Positions 42,924-51,697 of a stretch of 64,000 nt of DNA are shown here, in pieces. The DNA is taken from the NCBI RefSeq assembly GCF_004785795.1, contig NZ_SRRO01000001.1, positions 1,736,001 through 1,800,000 of the forward strand, given 5' to 3'. The stretch is from Nocardioides eburneiflavus. Lineage in GTDB: Bacteria > Actinomycetota > Actinomycetes > Propionibacteriales > Nocardioidaceae. Made by a program: the position numbers and the translations under genes. The notes under the pieces were generated by a model, which was not told the DNA's origin, did not search any database, and saw only the letters and a program-made list of their open reading frames with translations. How positions within the stretch are numbered: the first letter of the stretch is position 1; every line of letters begins with the position of its first letter.

Positions 42924-43913
42924 GTGTCCTCTCCTGACATCGCCGCCGTCGTCGCCCGCGACCTGTGTCGCACCTTCACCACCCGGCAAGGCGCGTTGCG
43001 GCGCACCGCGAAGACGGTCGAGGCCGTCAAGGGCGTGAGCTTCGAGATCGCCCCCGGCGAGCTCTTCGGCCTGCTGGGCCCCAACGGGGCGGGCAAGACC
43101 ACGACGATCAAGATGCTGATCACCTTGCTGATCCCCACCTCGGGCACCGCCTCGGTGCTGGGCCGCGACGTGGTCGAGGACGTGCGCGAGGTGCGCCGCC
43201 GCATCGGCTACGTCTTCGGCGGCGACCGCGGGCTCTACGAGCGGCTCAGCGGCCTGGACAACCTGCGCTACTTCTCCGAGCTCTACGGCGTGTCGCCGCG
43301 CGAGCAGAAGGCCCGCGTCGGCGAGCTCCTCGAGCTGGTCGGGCTCACCGGCCGCGAGGGCGAGAAGGTCGAGGGCTACTCCCGCGGCATGCGCCAGCGC
43401 CTCCACATCGCGCGTGGGCTGCTGCACGACCCCGACGTCATCTTCCTCGACGAGCCCTCCATCGGCATCGACCCGGTCGGCGCCCGCGAGCTGCGCGCCA
43501 CGGTCGCGGGGCTGCGCGAGCGGGGCAAGACGGTGCTGCTGACCACGCACTACATGTTCGAGGCCGACGAGCTCTGCGACCGGATCGCGGTGATCCGGTC
43601 CGGCGAGATCGTGGCCGAGGGCACGCCGGGCGCCCTCAAGGGCCTGGTCAGCGCGGGGCGGGTGATGGAGGTGGAGACCTACGGAGTCGTCCAGGACGAG
43701 GTGGCGGACGTGCGCGAGGTGTCGGGCGTGCGCGCCGCTGTCGTGGAGGAGCGCGGCCCGGTGCAGGTGCTCGTGGTCTCGGTCGAGCCCGGGGCCGAGG
43801 TCACCCAGCAGGTCCTGAAGTGCCTTGACGGAACCCGCGTGGGGCGCGTCAGCCACCGCGAGCCCACCCTCGAGGACGCCTACGTCGAGCTGGTGACCGG
43901 GGCCCACGCGTGA
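42924..43913 (+). CDS. ABC transporter ATP-binding protein (DrrA-like)
   Basis: A 329-residue ATPase starting at GTG. Walker A is G-P-N-G-A-G-K-T-T near residue 50, the signature is Y-S-R-G-M-R-Q-R-L-H near 152, and Walker B is V-I-F-L-D-E-P-S. The segment before Walker A is longer than usual (R-Q-G-A-L-R-R-T-A-K-T-V-E), like the DrrA/NatA group that drives export of lipids or drugs. It overlaps the first permease gene by four bases (GTGA), opening a three-gene operon. Confidence 0.92.
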   Translation: MSSPDIAAVVARDLCRTFTTRQGALRRTAKTVEAVKGVSFEIAPGELFGLLGPNGAGKTTTIKMLITLLIPTSGTASVLGRDVVEDVREVRRRIGYVFGGDRGLYERLSGLDNLRYFSELYGVSPREQKARVGELLELVGLTGREGEKVEGYSRGMRQRLHIARGLLHDPDVIFLDEPSIGIDPVGARELRATVAGLRERGKTVLLTTHYMFEADELCDRIAVIRSGEIVAEGTPGALKGLVSAGRVMEVETYGVVQDEVADVREVSGVRAAVVEERGPVQVLVVSVEPGAEVTQQVLKCLDGTRVGRVSHREPTLEDAYVELVTGAHA

Positions 43914-44680
43914 CGCGCCTGCGCCAGCTGCTGGTGTGCTACCGCCTGCAGCTCAGGGTCATGATGTTCTCCCCGTTCGAGGGGTTCCTGCAGGTCTTCT
44001 TCCCGCTGATGTTCGCCACGGCCGCGCTCCTGGTCTATCGGGTGAACAACGATCCCGCGGCCATGCTCTACGCCGGCATCGGTGCTGCCGCCATGGGCAT
44101 CTGGACCTCGCAGACGACGACGGCGGCGACCCTCGTGCAGCGCGAGCGGTGGGCCGGCACGCTCGAGCTCGTCGTCGCGGCCCCGACGCCCTTCGCCTTC
44201 GTCGTGCTGCCGATCACCTTCGGCATGGCCACGCTCGGCCTCTACAGCGTCGTCGCGGTGATCCTGTGGGACTGGTGGCTCTTCGATCTGCCGTTGCAGG
44301 TGGAGAGCTGGCCGGGCTTCGTCCTCAGCATCCTGATGGCCACGTTCTCCATCGCCCTCTTCGGCTTCCTGCTGTCGGTCACGGTCGTGCGCTACCGCAC
44401 CGCCTGGGCGCTGGGCTCGGCGCTGGAGTACCCCGGCTGGTTGCTGTGCGGCTTCGTCGTCCCGCTGACGGTGCTCCCCGGGTGGACGCAGCCCCTGTCC
44501 TGGGCGCTCGCCCCGACGTGGGGGGTGGAGGCCATGCGTGACGCGGCCGCGGGGGAGAGCCCGTGGTTCGCGCTGGCGATGTGCGCGGCGGTGGGCCTGG
44601 CGTACGCCGTCCTCGCCGCGTGGCTCGGCGAACGGCTCATCGACTCGGCCCGTCGCCACGCGACGTTGTCCCTCACGTGA
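43910..44680 (+). CDS. ABC-2 type permease 1
   Basis: A 256-residue membrane protein with about six hydrophobic segments. The T-A-A-T-L-V-Q-R-E-R-W-A-G-T-L-E-L-V-V-A-A-P motif is the ABC-2 pattern. The frame begins at GTG inside the GTGA overlap with its ATPase. The sister permease follows ten bases after the stop, so the transporter is probably a heterodimer of permeases with one ATPase type. The substrate is unknown. Confidence 0.86.
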   Translation: MTRLRQLLVCYRLQLRVMMFSPFEGFLQVFFPLMFATAALLVYRVNNDPAAMLYAGIGAAAMGIWTSQTTTAATLVQRERWAGTLELVVAAPTPFAFVVLPITFGMATLGLYSVVAVILWDWWLFDLPLQVESWPGFVLSILMATFSIALFGFLLSVTVVRYRTAWALGSALEYPGWLLCGFVVPLTVLPGWTQPLSWALAPTWGVEAMRDAAAGESPWFALAMCAAVGLAYAVLAAWLGERLIDSARRHATLSLT

Positions 44681-44690
44681 GGGGCTCGGC

Positions 44691-45476
44691 ATGACGAGCG
44701 TGCGCGTCTTCTTCGTCGGTGGCCTGATGAGCTTCCGGGCGCTCTTCAACTGGATGAACCCCTGGATCTTCGTCCCCACGATCCTCCTGGGACCGATCAC
44801 CCAGATCCTGCTGTTCGCCTACATCGGGCGTGCGGCCGGGGTGGGCGACGACGAGTTCTTCATCATCGGCAACGCCCTCAACTATGCCGCCATCCCGGGG
44901 ATGTTCGCCATGACCTTCACCATCGGTGGCGAACGGTTCGCCCAGACCCTCGGCCTGGTGCTGGTCAGCCCGGCGCGGCGGGTCCCGCTGTTCATGGGCC
45001 GGGCCCTGCCGGTGATCCTCACCGGCTGGGGCACCGCGATGATCGGCATCCTGTCCGGGGTCTGGGTGCTCGACGCCGACATCGCCGCGGGAGCGTGGCC
45101 GTTGGTCGGGCTCGTCGTCGCGGTCGGGGCGTTCGCCACCGCGGGCATCGGCCTCGTGATGGGCGCGATCAACCTCGTGTGGCGTGACGGCGCCACGCTG
45201 GGCAACGTGGTGTTCCTCGTCCTGCTGGTCTTCACCGGCACCAACGTGGCGCTCGAGGACCTGCCGGCCTGGATGGAGCCCGTCGGCCGCTGCTTGCCGC
45301 TCACCCACGCGATCGAGGCGACCCGCATGTTGGCCGACGGCGCCGCGTGGGGCGCGGTGTCGTCCCTCGTGGCCCTCGAGCTGCTGATCGGTGCGGTCTA
45401 TGTGGTGCTCGGCCTCGTCGCGCTGCGGTGGCTGGAGGACATGAGCCGCCGGCACGCGACGCTCGACCGGGTGTGA
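44691..45476 (+). CDS. ABC-2 type permease 2
   Basis: A 261-residue membrane protein with about six hydrophobic segments. The segment G-G-E-R-F-A-Q-T-L-G-L-V-L-V-S-P near residue 80 corresponds to the R-E-R-W-A-G-T-L-E-L-V-V-A-A-P motif of the preceding permease, marking an ancient duplication. It ends the ATPase-permease-permease operon, 16 bases before the convergent pepN stop. Confidence 0.85.
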   Translation: MTSVRVFFVGGLMSFRALFNWMNPWIFVPTILLGPITQILLFAYIGRAAGVGDDEFFIIGNALNYAAIPGMFAMTFTIGGERFAQTLGLVLVSPARRVPLFMGRALPVILTGWGTAMIGILSGVWVLDADIAAGAWPLVGLVVAVGAFATAGIGLVMGAINLVWRDGATLGNVVFLVLLVFTGTNVALEDLPAWMEPVGRCLPLTHAIEATRMLADGAAWGAVSSLVALELLIGAVYVVLGLVALRWLEDMSRRHATLDRV

Positions 45477-45492
45477 GTCCGCGACCGTCGGC

Positions 45493-47943
45493 TCAGAGCG
45501 TCCGGTCGAGGTCGTCGAGCGAGTCGTTCCACGACCGCGCCAGCACCGTCGGCACGTCGCCCTCGAGGGCGGCGGCCACCGCGGCGCGCAGCTCACGGCG
45601 TACGTCGAGCGGGAGCGGCAGCCGCGGGAAGGCGTCGCCGATCACCTCACCCATCGCCTGCCCGGACCGGCGGGCCAGGGAGAGGGCGTCGGTGACGTAG
45701 CGCTCGAGGTAGGGCCGCAGGAGGTCGGCCTGCTCCCAGCCCCAGAACCCGGCACCGACGGCGTTGAACTCGTGGCTGCCGAGCTCCCCGCCCATCAGCC
45801 GCGCCCAGACCTCGGCCTTCGACGCCTCGGTCGGCACGAACGCCCGCGCCATGAGGGCGGCGTGGTGCCCGGCGACCGACCTGTCGCGCTCCTCCTCGGG
45901 CCCGATCCAGGAGTCATCGCCCAGCTCGGCGAGCCGCTGGACGACGGCCCAGCGCACCGCCTGGTCGACGTCGCTGCGGTCGAGCCAGTCGACGAGGAGG
46001 TCGCGGTCGGTGCTGAGGCGGGCGAGCACACGCGCCGCTCCCGGCGCGAGGGCCGGGTCGCCGCCGTCGACGGCGTTGCGGGCCACGTCGGCGACCACCG
46101 CGAGGTGCGCGCCGACGTCATCGGGCAGCGCGTGGTCGCGCAGCAGCGCGGGTGACCAGTTCGTCGCGCCCGTCGAGCCGACGAGGGCGCGCATCACGCC
46201 CTCGAAGACCACGGGGTGCGTCTCCTGGCGAAGGTGCTGGTCCACCAGCGCGACGAGATCGCCGGCCCCGATGACCCGCGACTCGCAGAGGTCGATCGCG
46301 GTCCACCAGAGCATCGCGCGGGTCAGCTGTGACTCGACCGACGACAGCCCGGCCGTGATCGCGGCCCACGACCGCTCGTCGGGACGGACCACCGCGAAGG
46401 TCTCGTCGCCGGAGTTGGGCACCACGACCCGGCCGGCGAGCTCCTCGAGCCGCACCGGCTCGTCGCCGAGCTGGACGTCGCGGGAGTCCACCAGCCGCAT
46501 CGCGTCGTCGTACGCCGACACGGTGAGGCGGTGCGGGCGCGAGCCCACGCGGGTCAGGACCGGCACGCCGTCGTCGTCGCGCGTCACGCGCAGCGTGTCG
46601 AAGCCGGTCGAGCGCAGCCACGCCTCGGCCCAGCCGCGCACGTCCTTCTCGGTGGCGGCGTCGAGGGAGTCGAGGAAGTCGGCCAGCGTCGCGTTGCCGA
46701 ACGCGTGGGTGACGAGGTGGCGGTTGACGCCGGCGAGGAAGTCCTCCTCGCCGAGCCAGTGGCCGAGCTGCGCGAGGGCGGAGTTGCCCTTGGCGTAGGT
46801 GATCATGTCGAAGTTGGCGAAGGCGGTGTCGACGTCGACGACCTTGTCGGTGTCCTCCGCGATCGGGTGCGTCGAGCGACGCCGGTCGGCGCGGTAGCCG
46901 GCGGGCTTGCGGGTGATCGCGGCCGACGTCCACGCGTCGGTGTAGCCCGCCGCCACGCCGGCCACGTCGTAGCCCATGAAGTCGGCGAACGACTCGTTGA
47001 GCCACGAGTCCTCCCACCACTTCATCGTGACCAGGTCGCCGAACCACATGTGCGCCATCTCGTGGGCGATCGTCGAGGCCAGCCACTCGCGCTGGAGCTC
47101 GGTGGGGGTGCCCGCGACGAGGGCCTCGTCACGGTAGACCACGCAGCCGGGGAACTCCATCGCACCCCAGTTGAGGCCGGGCGCGAAGACCTGCTGGTAG
47201 TCGGCGTAGGGGTACTCCGGCTCGAAGACGGTCGTGTAGTGCTGGAAGCACGCGCTGGAGATCCGCCGGAGCTCGTCGGCGTCACGTCGCAGCTCGCGCT
47301 CCTGCGAGGCGCGCGCGTGCCAGCCGAACGGCAGGGTGCCGCCGGGCGCGGGGGCGTACGGCTCGTCCCACGTCACCGACACCCACGGCCCGCCGACGAG
47401 GGTGAAGAGGTAGGACGAGAACGGCGGCGTCGTCGCGAAGGTCCAGGTGTCGCTGGCGACGCCGGGGGAGCGGTCGGCGAGCCGGCCGTTGGCGAGGACG
47501 GTCCAGTGCGACGGCGCGGTGACCGTCAGGTCGAAGGTCGACTTGATGTCGGGCTGGTCGAAGCAGGGGATGACCTTCTGCGTGATGTCCATCGAGGTGT
47601 GCGCGCAGACGTAGCGCTCGCCGTCGGCCGGGTCGACGGTGACCGTCATGCCGTCGCCGTCGGTGACGTAGGGCATCCGGGCGGTCACGCGGACCGAGTT
47701 GGTCGCGGCGAGGTCGGTGAGCGGGATCCGCCCCTCGGCGTACGCCGTCGGCCGGCCGTCGAGGGTGACGTCGGTGGCCCCGTTGAGCTCGAGGAAGGTC
47801 GAGGCGCCGGGCCGGGTGCAGCCGAAGGAGATCGTCGCCTCGACGCCGAAGTCCTCGGCGGAGGTGAGGTCGAGGTGGGCCTCGGTGCGGACGTCGGTCA
47901 GCAGGGCGGCGCGCTCGCGCGCCTCGGGGAGCATCAGGGGCAC
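45493..47943 (-). CDS. pepN: aminopeptidase N (family M1)
   Basis: An 816-residue zinc aminopeptidase. The zinc site H-E-M-A-H begins near residue 294 and the downstream Glu lies in N-E-S-F-A-D near 317. The exopeptidase motif that is usually G-A-M-E-N reads G-A-M-E-F (near 260). The E-Y-P-Y-A-D-Y-Q-Q-V-F-A-P-G-L segment precedes it, and a long helical C-terminal domain completes the usual M1 plan. It removes N-terminal residues from peptides in the cytosol. The start is GTG 47943, with an ATG three codons later. It is divergent from rplY. Confidence 0.93.
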   Translation of the reverse strand: MPLMLPEARERAALLTDVRTEAHLDLTSAEDFGVEATISFGCTRPGASTFLELNGATDVTLDGRPTAYAEGRIPLTDLAATNSVRVTARMPYVTDGDGMTVTVDPADGERYVCAHTSMDITQKVIPCFDQPDIKSTFDLTVTAPSHWTVLANGRLADRSPGVASDTWTFATTPPFSSYLFTLVGGPWVSVTWDEPYAPAPGGTLPFGWHARASQERELRRDADELRRISSACFQHYTTVFEPEYPYADYQQVFAPGLNWGAMEFPGCVVYRDEALVAGTPTELQREWLASTIAHEMAHMWFGDLVTMKWWEDSWLNESFADFMGYDVAGVAAGYTDAWTSAAITRKPAGYRADRRRSTHPIAEDTDKVVDVDTAFANFDMITYAKGNSALAQLGHWLGEEDFLAGVNRHLVTHAFGNATLADFLDSLDAATEKDVRGWAEAWLRSTGFDTLRVTRDDDGVPVLTRVGSRPHRLTVSAYDDAMRLVDSRDVQLGDEPVRLEELAGRVVVPNSGDETFAVVRPDERSWAAITAGLSSVESQLTRAMLWWTAIDLCESRVIGAGDLVALVDQHLRQETHPVVFEGVMRALVGSTGATNWSPALLRDHALPDDVGAHLAVVADVARNAVDGGDPALAPGAARVLARLSTDRDLLVDWLDRSDVDQAVRWAVVQRLAELGDDSWIGPEEERDRSVAGHHAALMARAFVPTEASKAEVWARLMGGELGSHEFNAVGAGFWGWEQADLLRPYLERYVTDALSLARRSGQAMGEVIGDAFPRLPLPLDVRRELRAAVAAALEGDVPTVLARSWNDSLDDLDRTL

Positions 47944-48088
47944 CCGGCAACCCTAGGGGTGCCGCCCACGCGGCGGCATCCGGGATTCGACCGGGCGCGT
48001 GGCCGGGGTCTAGAGTTCACGGGTTGCCTCGGCGAGGGAGCCCGTACGACCCGGACTCCGTGATCGACTGGGCCGGTACGCACCACTG

Positions 48089-48116
48089 CGCCGCGCTCAC
48101 GATCCGGAGCGCGGCG
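48089..48116 (+). promoter_or_regulatory. 10-bp hairpin in the leader of rplY
   Basis: CGCCGCGCTC at 48089-48098 pairs perfectly with GAGCGCGGCG at 48107-48116 around an 8-base loop. It ends 59 bases before the rplY start codon, inside the 232-base gap between pepN and rplY. It may be a leader structure, for example for autogenous control by the ribosomal protein, or a terminator of an upstream transcript. Confidence 0.45.
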
Positions 48117-48175
48117 TTCGTCGTCCCCGGCCCGAGGCCCCACGACCCTGATCAGTCCCACAGCTGGAGGAACAC

Positions 48176-48859
48176 ATGTCTGCCCCCGAGAAGATCGCCG
48201 CCGAGCCCCGCACCGAGTTCGGCAAGGGTGCCGCGCGCCGCATCCGTCGCGACGACAAGATCCCCGCCGTCATCTACGGCCACGGCAACGAGCCGGTCCA
48301 CGTGATCCTGCCCGGCCACCAGACGATGATGGCCCTCAAGCACGGCGGCGCCAACGCGCTCTTGGCGCTCGACATCGACGGCTCCGAGCAGCTCGCGCTG
48401 ACCAAGGACGTCCAGGTCGACCCGATCCGCCGCGTCATCGAGCACGTCGACTTCGTCGCCGTCACCCGCGGCGAGAAGGTCACCGTCGACGTGCCGGTCC
48501 ACGTCGTGGGCGACGCCGCCCCCGAGACGCTGGTCGTCACCGAGAACGCCGTCGTCTCCGTCGAGGCCGAGGCCACCCACATCCCCGAGTACTTCGAGGT
48601 CTCCGTCGAGGGCGCCCCGATCGGGACCCAGATCCACGCCAAGGACCTCGACCTCCCGTCGGGCACCACGCTGCTCGCCGACGAGGAGCTCCTCATCGTC
48701 AACGTGACCCAGCAGATCTCCGCCGAGGCCCTCGAGGCCGAGCTGGAGGAGGCCGAGGCCGAGGCCGGCATCGAGCACGAGGCCCCCGAGTCCGAGGACG
48801 CCGCCGAGGGTGCCGAGGCCGCCGCCGCCGACGCCGCGGAGGGCTCCGACTCCGAGTAA
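48176..48859 (+). CDS. rplY: 50S ribosomal protein bL25 (long, Ctc-type)
   Basis: A 227-residue protein with a strong GGAGGAA site before its ATG. The N-terminal ~95 residues are the 5S rRNA-binding bL25 domain, including E-F-G-K-G-A-A-R-R-I-R-R and V-I-Y-G-H-G. A beta-rich TL5 C-terminal domain follows (about 100-188), ending in an acidic Glu/Ala tail typical of actinobacteria. This is the Ctc/general-stress form, longer than E. coli L25. pth follows in the same direction with repeat array 3 between them. Confidence 0.94.
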   Translation: MSAPEKIAAEPRTEFGKGAARRIRRDDKIPAVIYGHGNEPVHVILPGHQTMMALKHGGANALLALDIDGSEQLALTKDVQVDPIRRVIEHVDFVAVTRGEKVTVDVPVHVVGDAAPETLVVTENAVVSVEAEATHIPEYFEVSVEGAPIGTQIHAKDLDLPSGTTLLADEELLIVNVTQQISAEALEAELEEAEAEAGIEHEAPESEDAAEGAEAAAADAAEGSDSE

Positions 48860-48860
48860 C

Positions 48861-48975
48861 CAGTCGGCGCATCCTCGCCCTCTGACACCGTCGAGTCGGC
48901 GCATCCTGACGCACATCGCGTGCAGGATGCGCCGACTCGGCGCGATTTCGGCGTGAGGATGCGCCGCCTCGACTG
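48861..48975. repeat. 32-bp-period converging repeat array, locus 3
   Basis: Forward cores start at 48861 (CAGTCGGCGCATCCT) and 48893 (GAGTCGGCGCATCCT), 32 apart. Reverse cores start at 48924 and 48956, 32 apart, and the last is a CCGCCTC variant. The inner pair forms a long hairpin: 16 perfect pairs plus four more (ACGC/GCGT) with one bulged G and an ACATC loop, spanning 48893-48939. The array starts one base after the rplY stop, and both flanking genes run left to right, so this copy is not between convergent genes. Confidence 0.93.
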
Positions 48976-48988
48976 ATTGGATGGACCA

Positions 48989-49582
48989 GTGAGTGACGCA
49001 CCGACCTCGGACGTGTGGCTGGTCGTCGGCCTCGGCAACCCCGGCCCCGCGTACGCCGGGCACCGCCACAACGTCGGCTACCTGGTCACCGACGAGCTGG
49101 CCTCGCGGATGGGCAGCCCCTTCCGCGCGCACAAGGCCGGCCGCGCCGACGTCGTCGAGGGCCGGCTCTCGATCGGCGGGCCGCGCGTGGTGCTGGCCCG
49201 TGGTCGCGGCTACATGAACGAGTCCGGCGGCCCGGTGAAGGCGCTCGCCTCGTTCTACAAGGTCCAGCCCGACCACGTGGTCGCCATCCACGACGAGCTC
49301 GACATCGCCTTCGGGACCCTGCGGATCAAGCTCGGCGGCGGCGACAACGGACACAACGGCCTCCGGTCGATGCGCTCCTCCCTCGGCACCGGCGACTTCT
49401 ACCGGGTCCGCGCCGGGATCGGGCGGCCCCCCGGGCGCCAGGACGTCGCCGACTTCGTGCTCTCCGACTACTCGACCGTCGAGCGCAAGGAGCTGCCCTT
49501 CCAGGTCGCCGACGCCGCCGACGCCGTCGAGTCGCTGATCACCGACGGACTGGAGAAGACCCAGCAGCGCTTCAACTCCTGA
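48989..49582 (+). CDS. pth: peptidyl-tRNA hydrolase
   Basis: A 197-residue enzyme that recycles peptidyl-tRNA dropped by ribosomes. V-V-G-L-G-N-P-G near residue 11 begins the fold. The catalytic His is in G-H-R-H-N-V-G-Y near 27, and D-E-L-D-I and D-N-G-H-N-G-L-R supply the rest of the active site. The GTG at 48989 gives the usual length; a TTG at 48977 is a less likely start. It follows rplY, an order common in bacteria. Confidence 0.96.
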   Translation: MSDAPTSDVWLVVGLGNPGPAYAGHRHNVGYLVTDELASRMGSPFRAHKAGRADVVEGRLSIGGPRVVLARGRGYMNESGGPVKALASFYKVQPDHVVAIHDELDIAFGTLRIKLGGGDNGHNGLRSMRSSLGTGDFYRVRAGIGRPPGRQDVADFVLSDYSTVERKELPFQVADAADAVESLITDGLEKTQQRFNS

Positions 49583-49661
49583 GCGCGTCGGTTCACCAAT
49601 ATCGGCGAATCGGGTCCCGGACGCGGCGTACGCCGGACCGGGCGGCGGCACGATGGCGACG

Positions 49662-49698
49662 CCACACCGGGGCGGCCGTGCGCGGCCGCTCGGTGTGG
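49662..49698. terminator. 15-bp stem-loop between pth and a methyltransferase gene
   Basis: CCACACCG (49662-49669) pairs with CGGTGTGG (49691-49698), and inside it GCGGCCG (49672-49678) pairs with CGGCCGC (49683-49689). Small bulges of two and one bases separate the two helices. It has no U-tract. It may terminate pth transcription or form a leader structure 22 bases before the next start. Confidence 0.55.
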
Positions 49699-49720
49699 AC
49701 CATTCGTCGAAGGGGACCAC

Positions 49721-50437
49721 ATGAGCTCGCTCCTGTCATCCGGATCCGTCGGCCAGCGCTCGCGGGACGCCCTGATCCGCGCCCGCGGACGGATGATCTT
49801 CGCCGTGCCGGACACGTGGCGCGGCCGGGTGGCGGCGAAGCTCCCCGCGCGGCTGGTCCCGCCCGAGATGCGGCCGGGCTTCTTCGAGCACTTCTTCGAC
49901 GAGGGCGACCCGTTCGGGTTCGACGTCCACCCCGAGGAGCAGCTCAAGTTCGACCGCACCCTCGAGGTCTGCGGCGACGGCCCGCTGGGTCGCGTGCTCG
50001 AGCTCGGCTGCGCCGTGGGGACGTTCACGGAGATGCTCGCCCCGCGGGCGAGCGACGTGCTGGCCCTCGACGTCTCGCAGTCCGCGGTCGACCAGGTGCT
50101 CCGCCGGTTGAGCGGGCACGACAACGTCCGGGCCGTCGCGATGAGCATGCCTGAGGAGTTCCCCGACGAGACCTTCGACCTCGTCGTCGCCTCCGACGTC
50201 CTCTACTACCTGCCGGTGCCGGTCCTGGAGCGTTGCGTCGACCGGATCGAGGCGAGCCTGGCCCCCGGCGGGGCCTTCGTCTCCGTCCACTACGTGCCCC
50301 GGATGGGCAGCGTCCTCAACGGTGACGAGGCGCACGACGTCGTGACCGCCCACACCCGCCTCGAGCACACCCTGTCCGAGCGCGCGGAGTTCGGACCGGG
50401 CCGCACCTACCGGGTCGACCGCTTCGTCAAGGCCTGA
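49721..50437 (+). CDS. class I SAM-dependent methyltransferase (NodS-like)
   Basis: A 238-residue methyltransferase. Motif I is L-E-L-G-C-A-V-G-T-F near residue 92, followed by A-L-D-V-S-Q-S-A. The later D-L-V-V-A-S-D-V-L-Y-Y-L matches NodS-family enzymes that methylate amino sugars or chitooligosaccharides. The first 60 residues contain W-R-G-R-V-A-A-K-L-P-A-R-L. It opens the polysaccharide region and may modify a sugar precursor. The acceptor is unknown. Confidence 0.8.
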   Translation: MSSLLSSGSVGQRSRDALIRARGRMIFAVPDTWRGRVAAKLPARLVPPEMRPGFFEHFFDEGDPFGFDVHPEEQLKFDRTLEVCGDGPLGRVLELGCAVGTFTEMLAPRASDVLALDVSQSAVDQVLRRLSGHDNVRAVAMSMPEEFPDETFDLVVASDVLYYLPVPVLERCVDRIEASLAPGGAFVSVHYVPRMGSVLNGDEAHDVVTAHTRLEHTLSERAEFGPGRTYRVDRFVKA

Positions 50438-50467
50438 TCCGTCCGCCCGATCGACGACGGACGACAA

Positions 50468-50495
50468 CCGGCCCGTCCCCTCGGGGGCGGGCCGG
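50468..50495. terminator. bidirectional terminator hairpin
   Basis: CCGGCCCG at 50468-50475 pairs with CGGGCCGG at 50488-50495. Inside, CCCC pairs with GGGG around a tight loop, with one bulged T. It lies between the ends of two convergent genes. Confidence 0.7.
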
Positions 50496-50515
50496 CTGCC
50501 GTGGGTCGGAGGAGG

Positions 50516-51538
50516 TCAGCGGGTGGGCTTGGGGCAGACGGTCCCGGCCGCGGGCGCCTCGACCCGCTCGAGCCAGTCCTCGCGCCACAGCGGGAGGTGC
50601 TCGCGGGCGCAGAACCAGGCACCCGAGGTGAAGTGGCCCTTGCACACGACGTCCTCGAGGGCGATGCACTCCTGCTTCATCTGCAGCAGCTCGCCCGTCT
50701 GCTCGTTGATGAGGCGCTCGACGCGCTGGTGCACGCGGAACGTCTGGCCGCAGTACTGCACCATCTCGTGGGTGAAGAGCATGCCGCGGTGCGCTCCGCC
50801 GGAGTTGAGGGTCCGGCCGATCTCCTCCTTGGAGCGCACCCGGACCCACTCGCCGGGCTGGAGGCCGAGCTTCTCGCCGTCGACGCGGTCCTTGCCGGCC
50901 ACCTCCAGCGGCAGGTACGGCCGCAGCCCGGCCTTGCGCGCCAGCTTGGTGACCAGGGCGTTGGATCCGACGCGCACCAGCTCCGGGACCCCGACGTTGC
51001 CCACGCGGACCTCCCGGACGTACTGGCCGACCGCCTTCTCCGGGATCGGCGTGGTGGCGCGGGTGGCCTCGGTCGCCTGGCAGCGGAACACCTCGCCCTT
51101 CTCGGGGTCGGTGCGGTGGGCGCCGACGTCGAGGAGCGGGAGCAGCCGCTCGGGAGCCACGGCGTGCGGGTCGTCGTCGGCCGACGGCCCGTCGGCGTGC
51201 TCGAGCCAGACCTCCTTCCAGAAGATCCGGCACTCCGCCTGGCAGCCGCCGTGGCCGGAGCCGTCGCAGCGGGTCTCGTTGAGGAGGACCGCGTCGGTCA
51301 TCCGCCGGCTGCGCGACTCCTTGCCCATGTAGTCGCAGATCTTCTCGAGCCGTCGGTAGACGGTCATCGTCCGGCCGGCGTACTCGGTCATCTCGAGCAT
51401 GAACGGGACGTTCTCGTAGGACCCGGTCTCGTCGAGGGTCTCGAGGATCTCGTGCAGCGGCCGCAGCCGCACCCTGTCGCCGGGTCGCAGCGACCCGGGC
51501 TCGGCCAGCCTCCTGGTCGATCCTGTCGTGATGGTCAT
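50516..51538 (-). CDS. cysteine-rich protein with two internal repeats, unknown function
   Basis: A 340-residue protein of no recognised function. Residues about 18-113 and 227-325 are two copies of the same unit. Each starts with R-P-G-D-R-V or Q-P-G-E-W-V. Each continues with a E-M-T-E-Y-A-G-R-T-M-T-V or E-M-V-Q-Y-C-G-Q-T-F-R-V strand, then R-R-L-E or R-V-E-R. Each ends with a Cys/His cluster and W-K-E-V-W-L or W-R-E-D-W-L. C91/C103 correspond to C299/C310; C68, C99, C153, C263 and C291 are extra. The pattern suggests metal binding. It is on the opposite strand to the flanking polysaccharide genes. The ATG at 51538 is preferred over a GTG six codons earlier. Confidence 0.7.
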   Translation of the reverse strand: MTITTGSTRRLAEPGSLRPGDRVRLRPLHEILETLDETGSYENVPFMLEMTEYAGRTMTVYRRLEKICDYMGKESRSRRMTDAVLLNETRCDGSGHGGCQAECRIFWKEVWLEHADGPSADDDPHAVAPERLLPLLDVGAHRTDPEKGEVFRCQATEATRATTPIPEKAVGQYVREVRVGNVGVPELVRVGSNALVTKLARKAGLRPYLPLEVAGKDRVDGEKLGLQPGEWVRVRSKEEIGRTLNSGGAHRGMLFTHEMVQYCGQTFRVHQRVERLINEQTGELLQMKQECIALEDVVCKGHFTSGAWFCAREHLPLWREDWLERVEAPAAGTVCPKPTR

Positions 51539-51697
51539 GGAGCCATGGAGCCGCACGTCGGGCCGCGGGCGTGAGAACCGCAGCGGGTTTTGACCCAGAG
51601 AGGGTATGCCCGAGGCGACCGCGACCTCGGAGAATCACTCGCAGGGGCACGTCGGCGGCTGCCGGTCGTCACGGCCCCCGGGGGAGGACGTGGGCGG

